Source: Ursus arctos (lineage: Eukaryota > Chordata > Mammalia > Carnivora > Ursidae). From it: a stretch of DNA of 64,000 nt. Each line of letters begins with the position of its first letter. Position 1 is the first letter of the stretch. A model generated the notes under the pieces. It saw only the letters and a list, made by a program, of their open reading frames with translations, did no database searches and was not told the origin of the DNA. This document shows, piece by piece, positions 48,154-58,904 of this stretch. The translations under genes and the position numbers were made by a program. The stretch is taken from positions 71,800,727 through 71,864,726 of the forward strand of contig NW_026623100.1 in NCBI RefSeq assembly GCF_023065955.2, read 5' to 3'.

Positions 48154-48546
48154 ATGGCCGTGGCTACCGTAGCGGCGCTCTTGGCCGCACTGGGCGGGGC
48201 CCTGTGGCTGGCGGTCCGGCGGTTCGTGGGGCCCAGGGTCCAGCGGCTGCACGGAGGCAGAAACTGGGGCCTCATGCACGGAAAGACCGTGCTGATCACG
48301 GGGGCGAACAGCGGCCTGGGCCGCGCCACGGCGGCCGAGCTGCTGCGCTTGGGGGCGAGGGTCATCATGGGCTGCCGCGATCGAGCGCGCGCCGAGGAGG
48401 CGGCGGGTCAGCTCCGCCGCGAGCTCCGCCAGGCCGGGGGCCCCGAGCCGGGCTCTGACGCCGGCGAGGCCGGCGAGCTCGTCGTCAAGGAGTTGGACCT
48501 CGCCTCGCTGCGCTCGGTGCGCGCCTTCTGTCAAGAGATGCTCCAG
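48154..48546 (+). CDS. RDH14: RDH14 exon 1 (coding part)
   Basis: 131 codons, [10 protein letters not shown] to CQEMLQ, with a CAG|GTGTGG donor and phase 0 at the end. It is very GC-rich and lies in the CpG island. It carries the membrane anchor and the cofactor-binding glycine motif. The frame is open upstream to at least 47899 and past the donor to 48678, so the ORF alone does not fix either boundary; homology and the donor do. Confidence 0.95.
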
Positions 48547-51500
48547 GTGTGGGGCTCCGGGAGCCAGCTGGAGATCGGGGACCGGCGCGGGCCTTGGCGG
48601 ACGGGCGAGGCGGGGCCGGGGCTTAGCGGGGGGGCCGGGGAGGGGGAGGTGGTACCGCCCAGAGTCCAGGGGGTGTGACCTTGGAAAGACTGAGCATAAG
48701 ACTCAAAACAGTCAAAGAGTAAGAGAGAACTTGGGAGTGCAAGGCTGGGGAAATTGGTAGGAAAGGCCTCTGTTTTCCAAAGATGCTGAGAAAACAATGG
48801 CCCCAAGAGGAAAATAAACCAGCATCTGAATATTACCTTTATTATGTGAGGGTGGCCCAGGGGGAGATCCGCCAGATCTTCAGATTGTTTTTTTCTGGGT
48901 CTGAAGTCAGTGCACCAAGCCATATTTCAGAGAGCCTGAGAGCCAGGGACCTTGAAGCATCCCCCCCCCCCCCCCCCCGCTGGGGTGCCACCAGTGGACT
49001 CATTAGCACCAGCTCCTTAAACAGTCTCTGGCCTGATTTCTAAATAGATTGGAGCTCAGAATCCCAGTAGCCATGTGCTCTAAACGGTTACAGAAATATA
49101 ATACTTAGTTATTTATTGAAGGTTTCCTATGTGCCAGAAGCTGTACCAAGAATTTCAGATACTTAAAAAATTTTTCTTTTAATGAAATTAAAGTGCCTTT
49201 CGCTATTATTGTCATCGAATCCTCAGTAACCCTGGTAGATATTATTATCCCCATTTTACAACATTAGGCAACAAAGGCATAGGTAGGCCAAATAATTTGC
49301 CCAGGCTGTCTCCAAAGCCCTTGTTTTTAACTTCTCTAGTCCTGCTGCCTGCTGTGAGGTGTTGGAATCTTTGTTTAGGTGATAAATATTCCACTGAAGT
49401 GGATGTCCTCTGTTGAAATTGAGGTCTAAGAGTTTCCTGCAGAGGTGACTTGCAAAAGGGCATATAGAAGAGTGAAATTTAAAATTAGCTGGTGTGGGAA
49501 AGGTGCCCATGAGAAACCGAGCCTCTTGAGTCTACAGCAGAGGTTCCCAAACTTTCTAATTTTTTCATGATGCCAGTAGGCCAGAGGAAATATCTATCCG
49601 TTTATTAAGTAATTAGGTCCAAACAACCTAATAAGTATTTATGTCCTAACAACTTAGTAGCTGTTTGAGAAAATAATACACGTAATTGAAAGAAAAAAGA
49701 TATTTCATTCTTCAATAACCATAATTACTAATGGGAAATGTACACCTGTTGTTCACTCCATCAACTTCTCAGTCTTTGGAATCAGATTGGAAATGTCCAC
49801 CACCATTTCTTGTTCTAAACTGATACTTAACATTGTACTTGCATTTTACTAAAACCTCAGCTTTACAAAGATAGGACACCATTGAAAGGAATTTAGCACA
49901 ATTTAATGTTAAAGGTGTGGACCATTTGCAGCTAGTAGTTTTTGAGATGTTGAGCAAAGTATCACTTTGTTTCCCTGGAAAATTTAAAATCCATAGCACC
50001 CTGTGGAGTTCCTTGTGAGGCTCTGGGGCATCTTGGTGCACAGTTTGGAAACTATTGCAGATCTAGAGAGGTTTTCTGTTTGTTTGTCTTAATGGCTAGT
50101 ATTTCATTGTCAGGTAAAACAGGTTAAGAAATAAGTACTAGTGTATAAAAGATGTTGAAGCATTAAAAGTGGGTCTTCCTATTGTTCCTTAAAAATGTAA
50201 ATGTGTCTGGGTATGCTTCTCACTTCTGATACTTGAGGCATTTTATTACTTTGGCCACTTGAGACAGAACCAATTAAAAGTTAAGGAGATAAACTTTATT
50301 AAGTTTCTTTTTGGCTCTGAAGTCCAGTGACTATAACCAGATTTTTTTTTTTTTAATGGACGTATAAATTTCCCACAGGTTGGTATTCATGGTATTTATG
50401 TCATTTATCTCCTAGAATTTAAAAAACAGTGAATGATAAAGTCTTAAAATAACACAAGCCCAGCAAAGAATGATGGCTCAGAAATGATTAATACAGGAAA
50501 CTCTTCCAAAGGATTAGTGAAAAAAGAACACTCCTTTCTTTCCCCCACGGGTGAACTTTTGCCTTCTTTTTGAAGTTGACTGTTGGAAAAGCCAAAGGTG
50601 CTTAGGCGACAGAATGATAAATAGTTAATCCTCTGACAGGTAGGCTGTGATAACAGTTGTGAAATTTAACACATTTTTCTTTTTTCTTACACTTGGCAAA
50701 AGGGCCAGTGAAATTTGAAATTTGACCTCAAATTAATTTAATTGTAGGTCATCACTGTGTCTTTACACCTGGAACATGTTGTACATTTCTTTTTCTCTGC
50801 CCATCAAAAGAGACAGAGAGGAGCCAAGAAAGGGTTAGGGAAAACCAACTTATATGAATTAAGGAATGAAAAGACTTCCTTTTGAGGACAGTCTAAATTT
50901 TAGCATTTTACTCTGGAGAGATGCAGGAGGGTACAAAGTGTAAAATCCTGACTATCTAGATCCCGTAAGCTGGGGGCCTTTCAGAGTTTGAAAGAGGTAG
51001 ATTTTATATAGGGAAAAAACTGAATTCTAAATTTATAATAGAGGTTAAAGGTGTTTGTTGGTCCTAACTCCTCTCTAAATGTCCTTTGCTTTTACTGTGA
51101 GACTTAGTATTTATGATTCATTGCTTTGTTTCTGATACTTTTATATTACCTATTTGATTTTTTTCTTAACATTTCTTTGATTTAGTCATGATGTTCTCTC
51201 CAGTTTTGATTTGCATCCCTGACCCTTTCTATTGCATGTCCCAGTTTTAAGGAAACCACTTGGAGGTGCTCCATCCCCCTGGTACCATTTGCCCTTAGAA
51301 AAGTACAGAATGAAGCAATCCTAGTTTGCCCCTGGTGTTGTTAATAGCAGCTCTGGGAATAAACAATGCTGACCTACCTTCTGCCGGATTTCCACTTCCT
51401 AGCTCACATCAACTCTCTAGCTATGATGTGAAACTCCCAATTAGAAAAGCAAGCTAGCTTACTAATTAAAAACAGGGGCATTGGTGTGAGAAGATTTCAT

Positions 51501-52401
51501 CTTCCAGTTTTTGTTTGCCACCCAAGAGCCCTGTGATTCCGCACAAATCACCTAACTTGGGTGCTTAGTTTGCTCACTGAGTTGGTGAGGGTAGATGAGA
51601 GAATATGTGAAAAGCACAAGGCCAGGCCCCCATTAAACACACAAGTCTTTCCACTCTTCACCCCCCAATTGTTGAAAACCCACAGAGGCACTTTATAGAA
51701 TTTTCGTAGTTTGCAAAAACTTTTAAAAATTTCATTTTAGGCCTGTGTTCATAATTGCCCCATTCTCTTTTTGACATTTAAAGGAAGAACCTAGACTGGA
51801 CGTCTTAATCAACAACGCAGGGATCTTCCAGTGCCCTTATATGAAGACGGAAGATGGGTTTGAGATGCAGTTTGGAGTGAACCATCTGGGGCACTTCCTA
51901 CTCACCAATCTTCTCCTTGGACTCCTCAAAAGTTCAGCTCCCAGCAGGATTGTGGTAGTTTCTTCCAAACTTTATAAATATGGAGACATCAACTTTGAAG
52001 ACTTGAACAGTGAAGAGAGTTATAATAAAAGCTTTTGTTATAGTCGGAGCAAACTGGCTAACATTCTTTTTACCAGAGAACTAGCCCGCCGCTTAGAAGG
52101 CACAAACGTGACTGTCAACGTATTACACCCTGGCATTGTGCGGACAAATCTTGGCAGGCACATACACATTCCACTGTTGGTCAAACCACTTTTCAATTTG
52201 GTGTCATGGGCTTTTTTCAAAACCCCATTAGAAGGTGCCCAGACTTCGGTTTATTTAGCCTCTTCACCTGAGGTAGAAGGTGTGTCGGGAAAGTACTTTG
52301 GAGATTGTAAAGAGGAAGAACTATTGCCCAAAGCTATGGATGAGTCTGTTGCAAGAAAACTCTGGGATATCAGTGAAGTAATGGTTGGCATATTAAAATA
52401 G
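48154..52401 (+). CDS. RDH14: RDH14, retinol dehydrogenase 14 (whole gene, 2 exons)
   Basis: Short-chain dehydrogenase/reductase that interconverts retinol and retinaldehyde with NADP(H) and is membrane-anchored. CDS is join(48154-48546, 51784-52401): 131 plus 205 codons, 336 residues, the same length as human RDH14. Residues 1-20 are a hydrophobic N-terminal anchor. The Rossmann motif TGANSGLG is at 49-56, NNAG at 141-144, the catalytic Ser region VVVSS at 188-192, and the YSRSK (YxxxK) active site at 217-221. The C-terminus is [17 protein letters not shown]. The start has a strong context (GCTATGG). Residues 95-107 (Gly/Pro/Glu-rich) are the least conserved stretch. The gene sits downstream of NT5C1B on the same strand, as in human. 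It appears intact. Confidence 0.97.
48961..48978 (+). repeat. Poly-C tract (18 C)
   Basis: Uninterrupted C18 in RDH14 intron 1 (G18 on the other strand). Confidence 0.85.
49540..50062. mobile_element. Non-autonomous hAT-type element with inverted termini
   Basis: Left end CAGAGGTTCCCAAACTTTC; right end CACAGTTTGGAAACTATTG. The two are inverted relatives (TTCCCAAACT against TTTCCAAACT). About 520 bp, no coding capacity; Charlie/MER group likely. Confidence 0.6.
51784..52401 (+). CDS. RDH14: RDH14 exon 2 (coding part, with stop)
   Basis: 205 codons and TAG, starting [13 protein letters not shown]. The acceptor is TTTTTGACATTTAAAG. It holds NNAG, the catalytic Ser and YxxxK motifs and the substrate-binding C-terminal half ([31 protein letters not shown]). 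Codon usage is AT-rich, in contrast to exon 1. Confidence 0.97.
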   Translation, partial: EEPRLDVLINNAGIFQCPYMKTEDGFEMQFGVNHLGHFLLTNLLLGLLKSSAPSRIVVVSSKLYKYGDINFEDLNSEESYNKSFCYSRSKLANILFTRELARRLEGTNVTVNVLHPGIVRTNLGRHIHIPLLVKPLFNLVSWAFFKTPLEGAQTSVYLASSPEVEGVSGKYFGDCKEEELLPKAMDESVARKLWDISEVMVGILK

Positions 52402-52825
52402 GCACAAGGAGTGAAAGAGAGCTATTTATAAAACTGGCTGCCAGTTATTTCTATAATCAGAAATGGTGTGGCTTGAGTACTTGCTACTTGAAAACAGTTT
52501 TGGTTTTACAGTAGTATTGCTGAGATACATATGGATGTTTTGAAGTTACTAAGAAGTTATTTTTTGGAGAACATAAAATTTCAGAAAAGTCTTAAATATA
52601 TAATAAACATAATAGCAAAATGAGCAATATAATTATACTTTAGAAATTATAATTGAGCAAGCATGAATTGTAAATATTAAAGAATCCAGTGACTTAAACA
52701 CCTTGAGAAGTTTTTCATATATCTTTTGAGTTTCATGGCCAAAGTGTTAAGTATTTTTATTGCAGTGCCGGGTTTTGTGTGAAAATAACATGCCTGTTAT
52801 GTGCACAATTCTTACTTGGAATAAA
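52402..52825 (+). other. RDH14: RDH14 3'UTR with two polyadenylation signals
   Basis: Non-coding AT-rich sequence follows the stop. AATAAA occurs at 52602-52607 (200 nt after the stop) and at 52820-52825 (about 420 nt after the stop). Either could end the transcript; the second is followed by a T-rich stretch at 52854-52863 that could be the downstream element. Extent is inferred. Confidence 0.55.
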
Positions 52826-53306
52826 TTTAATGATGCAAGTTCTTAATTGTGTATTTTTTTTTTTACAAGTTTCACTGAAGTGAGTCCTTTATCATCTTAT
52901 TAGCCTCCACTGATCTTGGTATGCACAGTGTCCTTTCTTCCCACATATCTTGCATGCTGCATTAAGAAGTAATATTTCTAAAGCCCAAATCTGTGTCATG
53001 GTGTCATGTGCCTGCTTAAAAATATGTGGTGGTTTCCAGTTGCCTCTGACTGTGGGTTTCTAGCCTTTTCTTAAGCTGCAGAATTCGTTCTTCAAAAGAA
53101 GTCTCAAATACAGAATCCGGATGGGTGAAACAGGTCATAACAATATTGCAGGGGTAGAGTCTCCTTACAAATATGTTCCTTTTGCCGGTTCCTGAAAGGA
53201 CTTTGCAGCATATGGTAATTTACAAATCATTTTCATTTAAAGATTAAGCTCCTTAATATGCATATGAGACTGTCCATGAGCTGGCCACAGGCTTACCTTG
53301 TCCTCT

Positions 53307-53492
53307 TAGTCCTGTCCAATAGAACTTTCTGCAATGATAGAAATAATTGTGTCCACACTGTCCTATGTGGTACACTCTAGATACTTGTGGTTATTGAGTG
53401 CTTGAAATAGGACAACTGAAGTTCTAATCTTATGTTAATTTAAATTTAAATAGGCACATGTGCCTAGTGACTACTGTCTTTGACAGCACATC
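53307..53492. mobile_element. MER3-like hAT element
   Basis: CTGTCCAATAGAACTTTCTGCAATGATAG at one end, ACTTGTGGTTATTGAGTGCTTGAAATAGG in the middle, and ATAGGCACATGTGCCTAGTGACTACTG near the other end follow a well-known short hAT element (quoted in pieces). The family name is from memory and tentative. Confidence 0.6.
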
Positions 53493-55215
53493 TCTGTTCG
53501 TTCTGTTGAATAACCCTGTCCTCAGTATAGACCACACTCACTTGTCTCTTGGCCTTTCCTTATATTGTTCTTTCAATCCCTGTAGGCAGAACCAGTCCTT
53601 TTTTTACTTTGTTTTAATTGATCTTGGCAGCTTTACTAATTACTTGTTCAAAAATCCAGTTGGATAATAAGAATTTTCCAAAGAAAGATTTTATTCTTTT
53701 ATTATATTCTTATTAGTTTTCCTTCTTCAAATACCAAGCATCGTACCTGATACACAGTAAACATTGAATAATGATGTTTGAATGAATAAGTAATGAATCA
53801 GTGGTGTGCATAAAAATAACAGTCTGAATAGGGATATTTTAGGTATCTGTTGAAGCATCAAAAATAATTGGTAATTCTTTGTCTTAACCATCTGTTATTA
53901 GAAAAAGGAATTATGACAGTAAATGATAGACTGTACTATACTGAATGGCCATTTTGGTCAGGAGTAATCCTTGATTGATTATTATTTTTAAGACTATTTA
54001 TATTATCTGGTTACCAGTATCAGTTCCTTTGGAGAATGGCAGGATCTTGGCAGATCATACAGAAAATCTGTTTTCCGTTAGAGCATTGGGTTGTGAATAT
54101 GAGAAACAGTTAGTGTTTGTACTGTCACAGGTGTGTCTTTGCAGGTGTAGTGGGTATATCTGCATCATGTTCTTTGAAATGTATTTTTTTAAAATAATCC
54201 TACAAAGAGACTTGCTGAACTTAGAAATATGGGCAGGAAATACACTAGAATGCAACTTGGAAAAATGGAAGCTAATAAATCTGTCCTACACCTTGACTTC
54301 ATTAAAAAGAGCACTTTTTTTTTTTCCTTTTTTTCTTTTTTATTCAGTTAATACCATCTCTTCTGGCTGCATTTTGATACCTGATGCTTTTCAGGGGAGT
54401 TGGGCCTTTCGTAAGAGTTGAGCCTTGCAGAGTTCTTGTTTGTGGCACCATAATAAAATGGGATATATTAATTTATCATGATGGGAAACTAGAAACTCAT
54501 CTGGAAACACCAACTATTTAGGTAAAATGAGCTGCCATTTGGAAGATGTCCTTCCCACCCTGTGTTAGATGGAATCGAGGACTAATAGCTATAGTACGAC
54601 TAGTTGGATTTTGAAGATTATTAAACCCTTCTGTTCTGCTGACTTTTGTTACATTGATACTTACTCTCACCCTTAGCAAAATAGTCTTAGAAGGATGCAA
54701 TGTGCCAGATAATGGACTAATTGAGCTGAAAACCCATTTTCATGTTAGTTTCTGGCTTTATCTTTTGAAATGTTGATTTCAAGCAACTTGTTCTGAAAAG
54801 AAGTGAGATTATAACTCCTCTGTCTCAACTCTACTCAGAGTAACTATTTTTAATAGGAGGTCCCCAGCAGCATCTCTCTGGGAGAGGGATCTCAGGGCGT
54901 GAACACACCACCACTCTGGGTTCCATTAACAGCTCTACCGCTCAGCTCTCCTGCCACATTGGCAAGATACTTCACCACCCCCACCCCATCCACCCCTCAG
55001 CTTCTGTTTTCTTGGCTTTGCCATTGGGATAATCCCTTAAAGGATTGCTCAGTGAAGAGATTAGCAGAGTATATAAAGTGTTTAGCAAAGTGCCTGGCAC
55101 ATAATGGGTGCTCATCGGTTTCCCCTTCCCCAATGCACCTGATCATTACTATTAATAGTAATATAATTAGTAATAGTAATGTTTACAGGTGTACATATGA
55201 TGGAAACAAAACTAA
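53493..55215. other. Downstream intergenic sequence
   Basis: No gene recognised. The 148-codon ORF at 53975-54421 is AT-rich and includes codons from T runs; treated as chance. Confidence 0.4.
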
Positions 55216-55217
55216 AC

Positions 55218-55390
55218 CAAGGGTCAGCAAACTTTTTATAAAAGGCCAGACTGTAAATATTGGTTACTAAGCCATATACAATCTGTTACATGTCTTTTTT
55301 TTCTTTTACAGTCCTTTAAAAACGTAAAAACCATTTTTAGCTTATGCAGGCCATACCATTACACTGATGCAACAGTCTCATGGACTGACT
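55218..55390. mobile_element. hAT-type (MER1 group) fragment
   Basis: AAGGGTCAGCAAACTTTTTATAAAAGGCCAGACTGTAAATATT and TTATGCAGGCCATACC.. are typical phrases of a common MER1-group element (quoted in pieces); the 3' part is missing. Confidence 0.6.
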
Positions 55391-55539
55391 TTTCTCTCTC
55401 TCTCTCTCTCTTTTTTTTTTAATCTTTCAGACACTGTGCATGATAGCAGTTCTTGAATGTTCTGTAATTCCAGTTCCTTAACATGGCTCCTGTTGTTTCT
55501 CCGTATCATTTTTAATCTTGTATGACGATTTGTTTGCAG

Positions 55540-55721
55540 ACCCAGGAAGTCTAGAGAATGTATTTTTTAAATCTCTCTCCAGCTATCGATTCTGGTGTGA
55601 GGAAATCACAGTGATCCGCCGTCAACTCTCTCCCCTCCCAAACCTGCTGGGCCTGGCCCGAGATCTGAGAGAACCTCTATTTGAATATTTAATTGATTCC
55701 AAATGTCCTAAGGAACACTGA
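55540..55721 (+). other. Exon-like open reading frame of unknown status
   Basis: A T-rich tract ending TTTGTTTGCAG precedes 59-60 open codons (from DPGSLENVFF to DSKCPKEH) and a TGA. The composition is protein-like (Leu, Arg, Glu; low A/T bias) and unlike its flanks. I recognise no family. It may be a chance ORF, a decayed repeat or an unannotated terminal exon. Confidence 0.2.
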
Positions 55722-58700
55722 AGAGAGAACATGTTACTGATCACCCTTCAGGAGCTGGGCCCCCAGAGATAGCTTCAGATGTTTCACAAAGCTTCTCCGG
55801 ACAATAGGGAGTTAAATTAGTTACAGGTTAACATGGAGGAAGGTAGTTTATTCCTAAAGGAAAGTTAGGTGGAGCGCCCCTTTTTACTCAGTAAGAGTTT
55901 TTTGCTAAATTAGGTGTTTAACCGAAGTACAGAGAAGCACCTTTAACCAACCATTGTCTAACAGACTTACTGTAATAATTCCATTCTTTTTGGAAAACAT
56001 GCTGCCTGATGCCCACATCATGCAACTGTTCCAAACTGGCAAGCTCCCCTCCAGCCACCCCCCCGCACTGCTGTTCCCACCTGCTGCATCATATTTTTAG
56101 GGAGAGACTTGTGTAGCTTTCAGTTATTCACTTAACAAATATTTATTGAATGTCTATTGTGTGCCAGTCATTATTCTGGGCTTTGGGACGCAAGAGGCAA
56201 CAAGGAAAACCCAACCAAACTTGTGTGGGTGTTAGTTGTACTTGTTATTAATCATAATAGAAGTTATTCATCGTAACGCAAACCAATGAAATACGAGTAC
56301 AAAGAGAAAGAATTTCTATGAAAATTAAGTTGAGTGCTTTCTAAAAACTAAATGAAGGCAAATCACTAGAAACACTCTTGAATGAAGTTTCATAACAACC
56401 ATGAAATACTAAAAATAGATACTATAAAATCTAAAAGGTGGCTATATTTAGTGCTTTGCAAGTGACTTTAAACTTTGACTCCATTTTAAAGACACAAAAG
56501 CTGGAAATCATAGACTGTACCATTTAAGGGTGTATAATGCAAGAGGATGGAGTTCCCAGTGAACGCACACTCAGAAAAACAACAAAGAAAAGCCCTGAGC
56601 CTTGTGTCAGAAGACAGGCAAATGAATGAATGCACCGTATGTTTCAAGTTCGGATAATAAATCCCGGGTGCATATGATTCATCTTTATGATTTCCTTCTT
56701 TAATCAACTTGTTCAGGTAACCAGCCGATTCCAAATAAAAGGGCTAGTACCGTATAAAATAGAGCTATCACTGACATCAGAAAAGTTGCAGTTTGGAGGA
56801 ACTGACAATAACTGTGCTCTGCATAGTGAGTCATATTTTCCCAAAGACTCCTCATCTAAGTTTGAGATACACATATTTTTAGTGCCCCAATTTACCTAAT
56901 TGACTATTGGATTTATTGGGTCCTGTTTTTGCAGCCTAAGATTTATTTTCATCCTCAACCCTGTGTTTGTTTCTCTTCTTCATTCAAAGCTCCTACTAAT
57001 TGTGTTAAATAGGTTAAGTTCCTGAATATTTAAGTGATTTTTTTCAGTATGTCATTTTCCCTTTAGAAATTGCCATGTTACGTATGATGTATGACAGCCT
57101 GGTCTGTCCTCAGTTGCAAGTTTTAAAGTCTATTCAAAAAACAGCAACAAAAAAGAAGATGCTAACTTCCCTTGTAAATTCTGACTTAAAAAAATACTTG
57201 TACCTTTTTTTTTTTTTCCCTTTGGGGGTCTACCCCATAGTCTAGATAGTTATCCAGTTACTAGCAGAATGGTTTCAAATCCTAATGGCACCTTTTCTGC
57301 CACTATGAGAGCAGTGAGATGAATGAGTAAATAGGGATTTAAGTTGTAAATATATTCAAAAGGTCTTTGTACAGACCTACATACAGTGTCGGCATTTTAG
57401 GAATGTCTTGAAGTTGTACACATGGTTTGAGGAAATGCTGAGCTCGGAGAAATACATAATCATTATTAGTTTGTGAAAAAAGCAAAGCAAGTTTCTGCCA
57501 CCAACCCATGAAAGCACAGGAAATGGCTTCATGTAGTAGGTGTCGGAGTCTGAGCATTCTGTTGACAGAAGCGGGTTCTACCCAGGGGTTTTGTGTTAAT
57601 GTAATCAAACACTTCAGAGCTGCAGCCTAGCAAGCTCAAGTCCGCCCACCTCAGAGTTTATCTTTAGCTCATCTGGAAGAGTTTATTTTAAACATTGAAC
57701 ATTGTTTGCTGCTGTTGAAATGAAAGTGAGAGAGTTACAAGCTTTCTTCCACTGCCATCTGGCAGATTTACTGATGGATCGGGTTCTTTAATCCATGTAG
57801 CCCCGTGTGTGGGAGCTATTGTCTTTGGGTTGATCATGCAGCTGGCTTGGCTGAACTTTAAAAAGCTCACACAAAGCTATCAAGAGCCATCCTATAGATA
57901 AATGAAGTTGGGGGGGTGTTGCAAAAGTCAATGGAGCCTTTTGCAGGAGAGTGGAGAAGGCTTGGATGTATACTTTTCATTCTGAACGTACATTTTCAAA
58001 TCTATAGTTCTCTTTGTGACCCGGAAAAGAGGAAGATAACCATATTGGAATATTTTAAAAGAAATAGCTGAAGCTGCAAAGAAGTGACTATAGCTAAATT
58101 AGAAAAGCATGAAGCAGAGTAGAATAGAAAGGAACAGTAGATTTGGGGGGTTATATCTCATTAAAGGTGAGATTGCAAGAAGTCAAATGAGTATACGCTT
58201 CTTTTCAGTGGGGATGTCCTGTTATTTATTTATTTATTTATTTGCACTTTGTGTCGTATGGGGACATTCAAAGATACACACGTCACGTACCTAATCCTTA
58301 GTTGTAGCCTTTGGGAGTATGGAATGATGCGGGATCTCAGTACATTACACTGAGTATAATTCATGACTCATTTCAGTGCATAATTCTTATCATAACCACA
58401 AATGCATACACATGCATTAAGAGATTGCATGTGAACGATGGGCTATGTGCAAAGCAGGATACCTTCAATATACCCTGCATTAGGTTTATAGGAACACAGA
58501 AGACAAATAGAACCAGAAATATCTCGGATATGTTCGATTGGCATTCAGATTTCTTTCCTAAAACTGAAAACAAAGAACTACATGGTGCACATTCTGGATG
58601 AAGACAAATTGGTGTCCTAGTGTGAGATTTTGAAGGGAGGATTAAAAGGAGGTCTTCTTCTTACTGTTTTGTTTTGTTTTGTTTTTGGCTATTTTCTGGT

Positions 58701-58854
58701 AGTCCTGGAAACAGAGTTGCTTCTTTTTATTCAGTTTTGTTTTTCTTCAGTTTTGCTTTTTCTTCAGTTTTGGTTTTTGTTTTGATGACAAGAGGCAATT
58801 GAGGTAGACCCCATAGCTCAGTGCCCACTCACTTCTCGCTGGGTGTTGAGGGGG
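55722..58854. other. Downstream intergenic sequence
   Basis: A MIR/L2-like phrase is at 56125-56200 (TTAACAAATATTTATTGAATG). (TTTA)n at 58221-58243. Nothing coding recognised. Confidence 0.4.
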
Positions 58855-58868
58855 GTTGCCGTGGTAAC
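58855..58868 (+). promoter_or_regulatory. RFX X-box (perfect palindromic form)
   Basis: GTTGCCGTGGTAAC fits GTNRCC-N2-RGYAAC exactly in both halves. RFX-family factors bind this site in ciliary, immune and testis enhancers. The target gene is unknown; RDH14 is 6.5 kb upstream. Confidence 0.55.
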
Positions 58869-58874
58869 AGCATC

Positions 58875-58904
58875 CTGATTCTGGTTTCCTGATACCAGAA
58901 TCAG
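58875..58904. repeat. Perfect 11 bp inverted repeat, 8 nt loop
   Basis: CTGATTCTGGT at 58875-58885 and ACCAGAATCAG at 58894-58904 are exact reverse complements separated by TTCCTGAT. It starts 6 bp after the X-box. Confidence 0.9.

Larger units (their letters stand above)
47880..48680. promoter_or_regulatory. RDH14: CpG island over RDH14 promoter and exon 1
   Basis: GC content and CG dinucleotides rise sharply from about 47880 and fall again near 48680, unlike the AT-rich flanks. The segment covers the presumed promoter, 5'UTR and exon 1. No TATA box was seen near the start, which fits a housekeeping-type promoter. Boundaries are by eye. Confidence 0.85.
48547..51783 (+). other. RDH14 intron 1
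   Basis: GTGTGG to TTTAAAG, 3.2 kb. Contains a poly-C tract (48961-48978), a MIR at about 49110-49310 (GGTTTCCTATGTGCCAGAAGC) and a hAT-type element at 49540-50062. The rest is AT-rich and unique-looking. Confidence 0.85.

Noticed and set aside
48034..48534. 166-codon minus-strand ORF over RDH14 exon 1
   Set aside because: It is a shadow of the GC-rich RDH14 coding sequence; stops are rare on both strands in CpG islands.
54055..54421. 148-codon ORF downstream of RDH14
   Set aside because: AT-rich, with runs of Phe from T tracts; no family or splice evidence.
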